A stretch of DNA of 64,000 nt, taken from Crotophaga sulcirostris. Taxonomy: Eukaryota > Chordata > Aves > Cuculiformes > Crotophagidae. Each line of letters begins with the position of its first letter. The first letter of the stretch is position 1. The stretch lies in the NCBI GenBank assembly GCA_013397455.1, contig VYZB01000016.1, positions 3,799,612-3,863,611 on the forward strand, given 5' to 3'. The position numbers and the translations under genes are program-made. Below are positions 47,557 to 61,370 of this stretch, piece by piece. Under the pieces are notes generated by a model. It did not search any database. It was not told where the DNA came from and worked only from the letters and a program-made list of their open reading frames with translations.

Positions 47557-50500
47557 AATATTTTTTGGGTTGGCATTTAATGATACCCTAAAATGTATAG
47601 ATAGAGCAATAAAGCTGGTTTTATGCTAGCTTGCGACATTCCTATAAAATGTGAACAGGACAAATCTGAAGTTATGTTGTTCCTTTTGTAGCTGTATCCA
47701 GTAAGAAATTAAATGGGATGAGAGGGGGCCGGGGGCACGTGTGGTATTTGCCCATCCTTATGGCAAAAACTTAATGGTTTCAGATGAACTAGCAAGTACA
47801 AACTGACTTCTTCACCTTTTTGTTACTCTCCCCTGGTTCCTTTCTCTCTTCTCTCTGAACCTAGGCATAAACCAAAGAAGCTGCTAGACTGCTCGCTTCT
47901 CCTCACAGAGGAGAAGACTTCTTCATTTATGCACTTTAAAAAGAAATGTAGTCTAGTTGTAGTCTTGTGTGTTAGGGAGAAAGATCACACTTCTAGCTGA
48001 TTCTGCTTCAGTAATTGGCTGTCCATGGGAATCTATTTTAAGGTGAAAGAAAGTCTAAGAGACATTCACAACAATCAGGCAACTGTTTCTTTAACTTTAG
48101 AGGTAACCTGTCGTTAAAGTGGCCTGTTTGGTATCCTGTTGGAAGGGAAGCGAGAGGAAACTGCAAAGCTAAGAATGGCGTTTAAGAAAGATGACATTTC
48201 TATGTATAAAAATAGTTTGCCCTTTTCTGTGGATGCCTGTAACCAAATAATATTTCTGCTTGTCCTTTGTTACATACATCTCACCCTTTATGCAGAACTC
48301 CCTACTTCACCCACATCCAGTTGGCAAACAGACACTTTAAATAGGTGTGCTTCTTCCCTGTCTCACTGCCAGTAAAAAAAATACTTTACCTATTTGTTCA
48401 GTTATTTAACCAGGATGAGATGGATTTTAAGAGTGCATAGCTGAGGATATAGTTTTTGGCTGAGGCAAGGTGAACCATATTTCTTGCCAGGAAAGTATTT
48501 CCGATAAGTTTCTCGCAGAGAAAAAACTTTATTGACTGAAGATGTGTTTTACCTGCTTTAAAAATACTGTGGTGCTCAGCCCCTGTACCCCAGGTTTAAC
48601 AGCTGGGAACTCGTCAGTTTATAAGGGTTGTAGTAATTCTTGGTTTTTGTTTGTGTGGGTTACCAACAGAATGAAATAATTTTTAGCATCTAAAATGCTT
48701 AATTTCTACAATAACACAAATATAGAGAATATGATGGAATATAAATTTGAGTAAGATTTCTTTTGAGAGAAGGAACTGCATAATATGTTTCTGCATTGTG
48801 GAATACTACATTTTACTAGGCTAATGATACACCAAAAGGTTAATCGTGTGTCCTCTTTTTCTGAGGCAGCTATTTCTAGGAATAGCTGTTTGTAAGCTTT
48901 TCATCCCAATTTCTGTCAACCACATTTCCACAATGAGCGGCCCAAAGGAGCATAAACAGCAGCTTCTGTTGTGGAGTGCACTTCCCTTTTACTTTAAAGC
49001 AATGATTAACCCTTTTAAAAACTTCCTTTTGATGTGACCAGACAAAGAGAGATTCACATAGGCCTCTGGGAATTGCCTGCACTGAACCTTCTTCAAAAAT
49101 CATGACCTTGGCTGTCCAAGCAACAAGGCTCTTGAGTTGTTGAAGTAGATTTAAATGAGAAGAAGGCAGTGTGTCAGATATGCATATTGTTGCTGTAGAT
49201 GTTGAGTAGCAACTAGCAATGCATCATACTGGTTAAAGCACATGTGAGTATATTAACCATAATATTTGGTTGTTACTGACAGGATAGAAAACAAAACTAA
49301 TGTTGTGCAGCAATACAGTGGGACAAATACCAGCATCCTCATATATGAACGTGCATGCATTTAATACAAAAAAATGAACATAGGTTATGTTTACTTATGT
49401 CTGAGGTAGTACTATAAACCATGTTTTTCTCAGTAACAAGGACATCCTTTGTAGTGCAGATGTATATGTACCTTTTCCTTTATGGTCATAGCAACTTCTT
49501 GTCATGTGAACCAAAAAGTCACAAGCGAGGCTTTCCCATCACGGTAGAACAAGAACTCAATGACGTGTTATTCAAAACCCTATGATAGAATACATTTCTG
49601 CCTTTGGAAATCGGGTACTTTACACGTTTCCCTGGGAAAAAAATGCACTCTGGTGATTGTTTCAATGTATGCACTAGGTTATAAAGGGAGTTTCAGAGAT
49701 ACTGTACTTATCAGCTGCACATGAACAGTTTGTGGTTTGAAGAGGGAACCTGGGATGGAGAAATCCAACCTTCTGTATCCAATTTTACTCAGTGGAATAT
49801 GGCATTAGACCACCCTATTGTGTGTTTAAAATTTCATCTTGTCTGTTGGAACACTAGACCATATGGTTTATCTGGAAAAGCTTCTGGATAGTTTCTTCAT
49901 CATTGTTTCCTAATTTTCTACTTTATAGATCAGATAATATGAGGAAATACATTGTGATAATCAAAGGTAAACCTTAAAGTTCAACATTATACCTTATGTC
50001 TTAATTATTTTATTGGAACACAGAAGTTGTGCCTTCTTGATTTAGGTTGTACGTTTGAATTAAAGTCAGATTGAACTGAGGACTAAAAACCAGATGACTA
50101 TAATATTTAATTAGGAAAGTGTGTGGATGTTCTGATTCACAAGAACTAATTGAAAATTTAACATTCTCAGGAAATAAATTATTGCTCTCCTTAATGGGGG
50201 AACTGTACTTGGGCTATATTTTTTGGTATCAACCAGTCTTTCTAGTTTTAAAGAATATACTGGTGGCTTTTCGTTTTTCCTTTCCACCGTGGCCTGTGTC
50301 TATTACTTGTCTCCTTTTAAATGTTTGGGTTTATACATTAGTTTACAAATGGAAGATTTTCTTTAGATATTTGTTTAGTATGTAGTATAGCTAACCTGTA
50401 GAAGTGCATAAGCTGTGCAAATATATATGCTGTCTGTGTGAGACTGGAAAGCTATGTATCAATAGTTATTGATATATCTTTAGCGTTGCTGTTTATTGCA

Positions 50501-53500
50501 ATTTATTTAGATCCACGTTTTGAATATGTTGTAGTGTTTCTTGCTTCTGAGACTTAAAGTTTAAGCAGAACAGCCTCGCTAATGTTCTTTCATGATAAGA
50601 TTGCGAAGTAAAAATGAATGAGCAGGGAGTATGCCAGGACTATAATAATGTTGGTAACATTCATTAAACTGTTTATTAAGTAATGTATTAGTCTGACTGG
50701 TGTTTCCCAGCTTCTACATCGCCCATTATGTGTTCTAGTAAATTAAAGCTCGGAAACCTTTGTTGAAGTTATAATACTCAAACTGACATCTAATTCCCCC
50801 AGACAATAGGTACAAGCCTGCAAGCCTCTCTAATTCTTTCCAGTCTTTACATTTATTGATTCTTTTGTAAACGTGTTTCATCCAATCTATTACAAACGGC
50901 ACTGGTTAGAAGTGTGAAGTTTACCACGTTTGACCTAAGGCACATTAAAAACAATAGCTATCTGACATACAATTGTGCATCCCAGACTTTTAATCAGAAG
51001 AATATTTGGATCTGTAACTGCTCGACTGGTTTGATATCCTTCTTTGCTTAGAAGGACTGACATGTTAATTCTTTGATCTGGCTGCTTTGGATACGAATTT
51101 AGTTCAGCTATCACTTGTATTCTAGTCTTTAAATGTTTTATTACTTGAGTTGGCTTATGTAAGTAGTTTATTTTGATTCAAGACTTCATTTTGTCTAGTC
51201 TTGAGTAATGTTTTGCATATACAGATGTAAGTTTCTTACTGAAAAATGTTTGTTCTTTTTTATCCTCAACATGTCAGGTTTTTTTCCATCTCTGATTATT
51301 GAAAAATTACCAAATATCCCATTCATAGATAGAAAGAACAGTAAATTTTAATGAAATGAACATAATACATTTTTATTATTTTGTGCATCTTATACTGTAA
51401 AACATGTTATTAATAATTGATAGTAAACAAACATATCTTATTTTTCCCACCATATTCATCATCAGTTTCAAAGCTTTGAAGTTCAGTAAATAATTTATGA
51501 TAGTTGTTAGCGTAAAGAAATCATACCATACTCCTGATTCTGCTTGCTTTTTGTCCTTGTTTTCAGCAGAACTTTGTTTGGTAGCCAATCTGAATGATGA
51601 AGAATGTATGAATAACCAATGGGATTCATCAAACAGTCTGAAAATTAAATCAGATATTTTTATTTGTTAAAAAATTCTTTAAAATATGTAATACAGTTTT
51701 TCTGTATTTTAAACATTTGGAGTTTATTTCATTGGTTATGAACTGCATAAGGCAATGATGAAAATAAATATTTTTAATACAAAAGGGAACATGTTTTCAG
51801 CCTAATTTTGCTCTCAGATCTTCAATCAGAGTGTCTCTTAGCCTGGTTGAAAATCTTGCTAAGACTTGTTGTATTTGCCAAAAATGAAAAAAGGATGCTA
51901 GTGTGCAAAAATTAAGAAATATATGGTTTCGACCTTTAATGAAGTGATCCACAGAATACATGTTTCCAATTCCTTTGTTTTCCCTTGTGTACGTAGAGAA
52001 GCCAAAGGCTTTGGAGAGACTTTTAAGCATTGAAGAGATATTTTTTGGTTTTTTTTCCAGGTCGTTCAGGCTCTTCAGGATCACTTTTATTTATGTGTTC
52101 TTGTAAAAAAAGGCTCCAATAATATATTCTCAGTTTTCACCTATATTGACTTATCTGAAACTTAAAATAAAGCAGAAAAAAAAATTATTACTTCAGGCAG
52201 AGATGTAAAAATTCTGTGTAATTCTGTTACGTCCAGCTACTTGTTTGGAAGATCTCCGTGCCAGCCCTCAAAAAGAGTGAGATGAGGACAGAGCAAAGTG
52301 GTTTGAATCCATCCTCATTTTGGCTTCAGCATAAAACCCCACATGTAGTTTTCCCAAGCTGGATGGTCAAAATTTTTACTTATGGTAAAACTTTAATGTC
52401 CCTGAGAATTCATCTGTTACTTTCTAAAAAAAAAAATAAAAATGTATACCTAAAAATGCAAATGTATGATAGTACTAAGGCTTAAGGCAACAGGACTACC
52501 GAGGAATCTTTGGTCTTTCTAACTTCTTTGTGTGTGACTACAGCCTAAAATACTTGTCTTGCTGGGTAGTTTTGCATATGTGAAGCCCTAGGCTTTTGCT
52601 TTGTGTCTGACACAGGGTGGGACATGGAATATGGGCTATAATAGGCACTGTTTTGTACAGCTGTAATTACAGTGAGGCATCACAGTGAGGCTTTAAAAGA
52701 TATCTTCAATGCAGGGCTGGATATATTAGGCACTAACAGGAGGAGGAAGTTACTTCATGGTATAGGATCTTCTGGGTCTGAGGTGTAGGCTGTTTGTGAG
52801 GCTTTCTACATATATAGGTATCATGAGCTATGTTGTGAAAGTTATCAAGAATAGCAAGGATAGCTATCTAATTCTTGCATTTTAGAGGCTGTCTTATCTC
52901 AAATTTTTCTGTCCACCACTGTTGTTTCCCTTGAAATGATTATGGGTCCTGCCTTCTGTTGGCAAGACCACATTAAGCCGGTGTCTTCATTGGCTCACTG
53001 ATTTTTTCTGGTGTGGCAAATGACAGAAGAGGAATGTTTGGGAACTTTTCTAATGTGAACAAATTTGTTGATAATTTCATTTGGCAAAGGTATGTTAGTG
53101 CTTTATCCTTATTGAGTAGTAATAACCTTTAAAAAAAAAGAATTCATTAGATTTCAGGAAGAAAGAAAAAAGCTACCATCTTTTAAAGTTGAAAGCGTTA
53201 GCCTAGATACAGATGCCTAAATACATCAACTGCTCAGTATTGTTGTACAGTGGCAGATTGTTTTCTTTAGGGATCTGTAAATGATGTAATGAGCAAGTAT
53301 TCAATCTTCACTCCGTAGCTCTAGCTGATTCTTAAAATATACTTTAGTTTGATTTTGTTCTAAAAGCTGTTCTTTTCCTTTCCTCCCTGTGGCTTCTGCT
53401 ATGCTCATTTTGTCTATTTTTAACTACTACATTGTAAAACCAGTGATGGCAGTTGATAAAGTTAATGACGTTTGCAGATGAATGCCCATGTTCTTTTGGA

Positions 53501-56500
53501 AGCTTTAAAATTCCTAAAAAAAAAATCGGTAAAAAACCTGCAAGAAGTGCATGGCTACAACGTGACCTCATACATTTTAATTTTTCAGTGCAATAAGAAC
53601 CTGTATACTTGCCTAAAGCATTGCTACCTTTCATAGATCAACTTGAAGGATTTGGGCTAGCTTTTTGTAAGGAACATGGAAAGTATTTGTCAGCTACAGC
53701 TCCCTATTTGTAATAGTATATCACTTTTGTATTTTTCTTGGTCCTAGAGAGAATCTGTTGACAGTACGGCTATGATAGAACAAGCCACATCCCCCCCGAC
53801 TTTTTACTTTCAGTGTCACCTTGGGGTATCATATCTAGTTTCCAAGTAATGATAATTCCCTAACGGTTTTTACCACTTCGCTTTTTTGTTCTCTTGTGCA
53901 GCCTACCAGTTCAAAAAAAACAAAGTTCATGTGTTTCACAAAGTGGACATAAAAATGCTAAAGAGGAAAAAGAAAAAAAATCTGAATAATTGTCAAGCTG
54001 CCTTTTTTGTAGTTAGATATTTTGAACACTTAAGAATTGTGTAAATTTGTATTAAACTGTAATCTGTTTTTGAAAATATCTGAATATCTGGCAAGGAAGG
54101 TGGAGGAGAAAAAGTGGAAAAAAGGCCAACTTAAAGAAGAATAAAATAACCTCTGGTAAAGGAAGCAGGTTAATAATTCTCCGTACATTGCCAGTGTTTA
54201 GACTAGAATATTGTTCACACAAACCTCGGTTATCTGCAGAACAAAAGAAGATCTTCAATAACTGTCAGTACAGAATGACCATAGCAGTAATCTTTGTGAC
54301 CACTAACTTCATAAAAGGGAAGATATTTGTGAATGTGATGCTTAGTTCTTGGTATTGAAATCTTTGGAGTTAAATTAATAAAAGAAACTAGTGTAGCTTT
54401 CAGTGAATGCGTTAGTGAACTAAATGTTCTTTTTTAGGATACTAGAAGCGCCAGTTACTCATTATTGAAGGCAATGTGCTTTAGTAAAAATATTTTTTTT
54501 AGTGTAATTCTACTGGAAGATACAAGTAGTTCATGGGAAAAGAGATGAAAATTGGAACTTGACAAATGTGTAGTTGTACATAACTTTCCTACAAGTATCG
54601 AACTCTTGTCTTTAATGCGTATTAGTTGCTAAATCAAGTCAGATGTCTTGAGGTGAGAAGTGGAGAGCTGAGAGCAAATATTCATAGCGGAAGCTGGTAA
54701 CAGCCTTAATTAAGCTGCTGCTATCTTTCCATGATAAATTTAGAACTTTTCCATAAGTCATCTGACTTAATGCTCTATTTGCATCTAGGAGAGTTTGATT
54801 TAGATACTTTTCTTTGTTAAGAGATCTGCAGATGTCTCTTTGATAGCCTTAGCTGTCTCTCATTGAAGAAGGGCACAGGAGCTTTGTTTCTGCTCTGTTG
54901 CAATGTAGAGGATGAGGTGTATATTGACCTAGAGCTCACATGTCGGCATTTAGCTTTCCCAGGGTTGACAAGCCCTGAGAAATATTTTTTTTTTCTTTAA
55001 GGACTAATGCTTTCTTGTTCCAGTTCTTGAACCCCAAATTCCTTAATTTCTTTTAGTTACTGTAGAAGGTAACAAATAGGAAATATGCAAATAGGTGGAT
55101 AATAATTGTCCTCGCTAACATTTAGCTATGACATCTATTTTACAAAGGCTGTTCCATGTGGTCGTGTCACATGTTAAACGTTGCACATCGTTCTGTGTTA
55201 TGTTCTGAAGGAAGGACATTCACCTTCTGAGGCAGTCAAGCTTTAATTTTGGGGCCAACTTCTATACTGAAATAAATTTTTTAGCATATTTGAAATTACA
55301 CTGGAGAAGACACTCAAGATGGGTACTCTCAGAGTTTAAAAGGGTGTTAATATCATCCGGGATATCGTAATCTGCCAATTTTACAAAACAAGCCCAAAAT
55401 CTTGGTATGCTAGAATAAGTTGCAATAGTGGGAGGCAGGAAAAGAATGATAGGTGCTGATTAGCTGACGTTTTCTCTTGATTGTGGCAGGGTTTTTCCTG
55501 GCATCTGTCTCTGCTTATGGGTAGTTGCATACAGGTGGTGATTTGACAGTCATTCTCCCCATTTGTCTCATTCCCCTCTGCTGCAGATTTCACTGTAGTT
55601 AGTTAGCCATTTCATCTTCGTATTCCATTGCTGCTCAATATGTCTACCTCAAGTCTAAACAATAGGAATAGCTGAAGAAAATTGCTGGCACTTATTCCAT
55701 TTTAAGAAATATTATCTTGAAAAATTTGGCTAAAAGGATAATTTCAAGCATATTTTTAGCTTTGGTGGGCATAGTTCAAGGCAACTATATTCTCTAGGTT
55801 TAACTGCAACTAAACTGAAAGGCTTTGAGATAGCAACTCAATTGGTGGATTTTTGAATAACAAGTTAGTATTAAGTCATTACCTTGTTTGGATGGATTTA
55901 TTTTCTGTGTATTTTGCTTTAGGGCATTGTATACATTGTAAATGTGTTACTAAATCAGCAATGACTAAATTGTCTGTCAGAGACACTTTTTCCATTTTAA
56001 ATCTTTTCAAGAGAAAATATTGGAATTAAAAGGTAATTCTTGTATTAGAATTTTTTAATCAAAAATAAAATGCAACATTTTTTCCTGTCTAGAAATTGTT
56101 GTTTCCGAATTAGGCACTTTAATAGTATTCTTCTGTATAGTTTCCTGAGAAAAATTAGAGGGAGTGTCCAGTATCACTCACTCACAAATAGTGAATAAGC
56201 AGTATTCAGCAACTATAATTCTTATGGTCATTGAAATTGAGAGACAGAGGATCATTAAGGTGATTTAAATTGCAAAAGTAATTTGCATGTTTAGCTTAAA
56301 ATACAGTATTCAGATTATTTAGAATCTGAGAACTGGCATGAAAGGAAAAGGAGCTCTGAGTGAGAGGTGTGGAACCTGTGATATATTTGACCACGTAAAA
56401 ACAGGCCAAATAAATTAAGCTTGTTCTGCCATATTTCTGCTGGCTGTGCTTGTGTGTGCGAACGTTTTTTCCTAGCTCTTGTATGCTTTTGACTTTTTGG

Positions 56501-59500
56501 TGGTTGTGTGAGCGTGTGTGCATGTGGATGTTTCTTGCGTTATGATGCTGCTGGTTCAGCAGTGTTTCATAAATTCTGAAGTGTTAGGATTTCTTGATGT
56601 CATTCCTTGGGTGGTGAAGCAGAAAACAGTAAGAAATACTAACCAATATGCGTAACTGTGAAGTACCTAAAGTTACAACAGTAATTCGGGTTGCTCCTTG
56701 GGCAATTGCCATTTGCAGAAAACTGATGGGTGAATAAAATATCACTAGTTTTCTCAGTCATTAAGGTGGCGACCAGTTGAGTGGAATAATAATTTTTTGC
56801 AGTGACGTTTCTAGATGGTGTGTGTAGTAAATTAGCTAGTAATATCTATCACAGAAGTAGCTGAAAAATACTTTTGTAAAAAAGAAAGAGTTTAAAACTT
56901 CTCTGGTCTATAATTAATCTGTTATAAAGTATGTTTGTAGTCTCACTAATTGCATTTCAAGGAGTTTGCAACAGACCAAAGGTATAAAAATTTGTCCGTG
57001 CAGGTTGTTTTTATTTTATGGAGATAGTAGGAATGTTTCTGGGCAAATAAATATTCTGTTTGAATAGTTCTGCTTACCAGCAGGTGTAGGAGCATCAAAC
57101 AGGAAAATACAGATCCAGAACACACATGGCGCTTACATTATCTGAAGAGATTCTCTGGTTTGGGATTACAAAGGTGATGGATGTAGGTAACTCCTACCGA
57201 TGAGTGGGTATCAAAGCTTTGCTTCGTTGCCTTGCTCCCCTCGGGTTGCATACTTGCCTCTTTATTCCAGTATTTGGCGAACAGTTCACTGAGGTAGCTG
57301 TGTTTCCAAAGAGCTGCTGAGAACAGAAGCAGATGGCAGCTCAGTCATTTATCCATCCTGCACTATTTACTTCTATATTTCTCTGGAAACTGAAGTTAAT
57401 TGATGTTAAGCTGTAAGTTCCTACCTCCTGTTCTCTTCTTTCTTTTTTTGGGGGGGTTTTTTCCCTTTTTTTTTAAGGGAAGAAAATAGAAACCATGTTT
57501 GTTTGTTTTGGGGGGGTGGGGTGATGGCGGTGTTTATTTTTTCTCCTTTTACCTCATCATGAATATTTTAGAGCTGTAATGAGTGGTCTTTGAGAATTGA
57601 TGGAAAATGAGGTACCAAAAGACCGAAAACTAAAATAGACAAGTCAGTTTGTCTGTTTTCTAGAAATACACATGTCAGGATGATAAGAGTATGCCTAAAA
57701 TACAAATTGGGATTGAAGGTGTGGGTGGTTTTTGTGGGGAGGGAGATGACACCAGTCCAACCTAACTTCCTCCCACATTGGATCCTTTTGATCAGTGTGG
57801 ATTTTTTAAGACTTTTGATGATTTGTCATGTGAAATAACAATAAACAACCACCTTCCCCTGAAGCAAACAATAGTTCAGGTAGATTTGGCACTGCTTGGA
57901 GAACCCCACTTACAAAGTAACTATCAGCAGTTCATTACCTACACAGAAGGTTCTATCCAGTTATGCCTTGTATGGTGACCTCCAGCGTGACTGAATTTTT
58001 GTCTGTTTTCGTGAGATGGTGGAACAGACTGTAAGCTTTTTTGAACTTTCCCATTGATGCTTTAAGTACAAGGTTAGGATCAGATAATCTTAAAATGAAT
58101 TGACATTCGGTCTGGTAAAAGAGACGAGTTTGCTGTTCAGAAAACACTATTTGGAGTAGTGGACCGTTCTGTGTGCACATATTTAATTGGGTATATTTAA
58201 ATGACTGCAAATGGGCAGGAAGAATAAAAGAATAAATACAGGATGGTGAGCAGATACAGTGACCACTGCTACGATTTCTGTGGAGAGAAATACATAAGGT
58301 TAGAGTAGATCCCATTGTCTTACAGCTGAAGGTCTCTGTGTGTGTGTGTGTGTGTGTGTGCAAAATAACAACAAAAAAACCCAACGAAAAACCAAGCAAT
58401 TCTGATGTTGAGCTGAAGTTTATGTTGCAAGATCTGTCAATGAATCAGTACTGCTAAGACTTTCAGCTAGAGTTGTGTGTCCTCTGTTGGGCATAGTTGT
58501 TCAAGAAATAGTATGATCACCCCAGAGCTATGTGGATAGACTTAATTAATAGAGATTATAAAGTGTGGAGAAGATAGCAGAGAGAGAGGCCGTTAAAATA
58601 GCAATCAAATACTAGTAAGGTCACTGCAAAATATTTCGAGCAGTGAGAATCAGGCTTAGTTACTTCATTTAGTGTCACTTCTCCCTCAGTCTTGCCTCAA
58701 GCCTGTTAAAGAGAATGCCATGTTTCCTGGTGAGAGCATCAGACAAAATGAGTAGTGGGTGTGTTGAGCCAATGCCAAAGTACATCTGAACTCTGTTCCT
58801 GGAAAGCCTAGGATCCTCCTCCGTTGGGTTACTGCTCTCAACTCTGTTTGCATGGTTCTTAAATTCCCAGTTAGGGGCTTTAATGCAGGGTGAAGAAAAA
58901 TTGGCATATTTTGGTAAAGACGGCTGTGTACTTCGTTGTGAATGTTACGAACAGTGTGAATTCCACTCCTGGTTTATGTGAATGCTACTACATTTTGAAT
59001 AATCTTTTTTCATCATCTTCCTTCAAACCCATATCCTGATCTGAAAGAGAGAAAGGGCATGATTCTTGATTGACTGCCACACAGTAAATAGGAGAGAGCA
59101 GCCTGGTCCCATAACATTACAACTTCTGTCTGCCTTCTGGAAATTCAGCTTCTTTCTCCTCTTGGATCTGATACAAAAAGAACTGTGAAGGCAAGAACAT
59201 TATTGCCCATAAATTGCCTTACATTAATTCCTATTCCAATTCTATGTAGCACATGTAAGTGAAAATCTTGGAAATATGTTTGCTAAATCATGTAGTAAAT
59301 GGTCTTGTTGATGACTGCAGAGTTGCTCTGGGGATGGAGTTGTTAAGCACTTATTATAGGAATCCAACAGGGCAAATTAAGAGAAACCTGTGTGTGTGCT
59401 TGTTATTTTAGGACTTTTATGCTTGTCTTCTGAGAGACTTCACGTAGGACCTCATGACCTAAAAAGACTTGCTATCTTTTAGTCAGAGGTTAACTTCTGA

Positions 59501-61125
59501 AATCTCAGTTACTGACCTATCAACAATGAAAATAATCACCTCCAAGGGAGGGTTTAGTGTTATTATTCTTTAATGCTAAGTGGCTGAATATTGCTGTTAA
59601 CACGTAAAGTAGCTTTTTAACATTCTGCTTAGCTGTATGTGGTATTTTTTACTTATAACTGGGTCTTTTTATACTTGTAAATTAGGGGAGATATTTTATG
59701 TTTCATTGTAAGTAACTGCTGCACAGTTTCTTATTTATTTGGAACTCCATTGCAAGTATTTCCTTAATACAGGAGTGTTCAGATGCAGTGGGTGGAACTT
59801 CAATGTGTACGCAAGTGTTCCTTGGAAATACTATTCTAAGTATGGAAAAACACCGTGCGTGGTAGAATTTGCCATTATAATAAATTCTATCGTAGAGGAA
59901 CCAATTCATGCTGGGTTTTGCTGATTTTAAATTCCATTTCAACACTTAAATGTGCAGTTCATTTAAAACAAGTATTGCTGTTGTTTTTACTGCTTGCTAG
60001 GTGCTTCTTCTCATGTACGTTTTTAAAGATATATCAGTTTCTAATGGGAATATACGCATGTATACTTTTACATAAAGGTCAAATTTCACTCTGTATGGAA
60101 CAGGGGAGTCGCTTTTCTCACTATTTTTTTTCCCTAACTTCACGTAACTGCCTCTGAAATTATATTGGCTATCTGAAAAACGATCATAATCCTCTAACAC
60201 CATTTTTGCTAGCATCATAAGCTTTTTCAGTAACACAGCTTTACTGACAGATCTTGAGTTCCAGCTGCATCAGACTTTTTGATGTCATGATTATTTTGCC
60301 AGATGATTATTATAACAGTGGAACTCTGAGGAAAAAGTCATTCATCTTTTGTAAGATTAATACATGAGCTTTATCACTTTGGTAAAAAAAAAATCATTGC
60401 ATGCTTGTTAACTGCAAAGGACTCATACCATTGGCAAATGTAACTACACTTACATACATCATCATATGCATAGTTAGATTTGCTTTAGAATAAGCACATG
60501 ACAATACAAATATAGCATACTAGTAAAGGGAGAGTGTGTTTTGTTTTAATTTGTGGAATGCTGGAAAGTTTGAACAAAATCTTAAAAATACCTGAGACAA
60601 CATTTGATCCTTCCTATTTTACCTCAGATTCCTTTGGTAAGGTTTATAAACTTGGGGATTGTTACTTATTATAAATACATATATATTTTAGGACCCTATG
60701 TTGTTTTTAAGTAGGATTTTCCCATCATCCTTACCAGTTTATTTCCAAGGCTCTATATCTACATCTTGTTTAGCCAGTGCTTAGATGGCTTCTCTGTAAA
60801 CTATATTCTAACGGGGTATATTCATGAGTATTCACCTTTCTTCTAATTTTCATCTCTATCATGTTTGTAGTATTAAGGAAGGTATACAAAATTAGTTTTA
60901 TCTATGGCTACAGAATGTTGTATTCACGTAGAAGCTGATATCAGTACCACCTCGAAGTTCAAACTGGTTCATATTGTGCTTGCGACTGACTTCAGCATTA
61001 AGGTGACTTAACAAGATGATGGACAGTATTATTTCCAGTTTGGAAAAACATAAGTCACAGGCCTTTTAGTTTTTGTAATATTACAGCATGCGATAATGTG
61101 ATATAGGGTCTCACTGACTGCATTG
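47557..61125. other. AT-rich DNA, probable intron or desert
   Basis: No gene is recognised in about 13.6 kb. Items noted are a (TG)12 microsatellite (58337-58360), mixed T/G runs around 57440-57530, a possible conserved element near 54.65-54.80 kb, and a weak minus-strand exon-like segment near 51.53-51.64 kb (see findings). Confidence 0.5.
58337..58360. repeat. (TG)12 microsatellite
   Basis: Twelve uninterrupted TG units follow a TCTC lead. It is a usable polymorphic marker type. The histidine/threonine-rich minus-strand open frame across it is an artefact of the repeat. Confidence 0.95.
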
Positions 61126-61370
61126 TCACAGAATTTTAAAGGTTGGAAAAGGCCTCTAAGGTCATCAAGTCCAACCGTCAACCCAACACCAAAACACCAT
61201 GCCTACTAAACCACAAAGTGCCACATCTACACATTTTTTGTAGAATTCCAGGGATGGTTACTCCACCACTTCCCTGGGCACTCTGTTCTAGTGCTTCACG
61301 ACGCTTTCAATAAAGAAATTTTTCCTAATATCCAATCTAAACCTCCCCTGATGCAACTTGAAGCCATTTC
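61126..61370 (-). mobile_element. CR1 LINE 3' fragment
   Basis: The element reads leftward, with its 3' end at 61126 (minus strand AAAATTCTGTGA) and 5' truncation near 61370. It matches the last part of CR1 ORF2 and the 3' UTR. Plus-strand landmarks are AAGGTTGGAAAAGGCCTCTA, AGTCCAACCGTC, CCATGCCTACTAAACCACA and TTTTTCCTAATATCCAATCT. It is of the same general type as the 47-kb copy, which carries the complementary phrases. No open frame remains. Confidence 0.92.

Noticed and set aside
57953..58399. Minus-strand open frame of 148 codons with a His-Thr repeat
   Set aside because: The repeat is the (TG)12 microsatellite in translation, and nothing else supports a gene.
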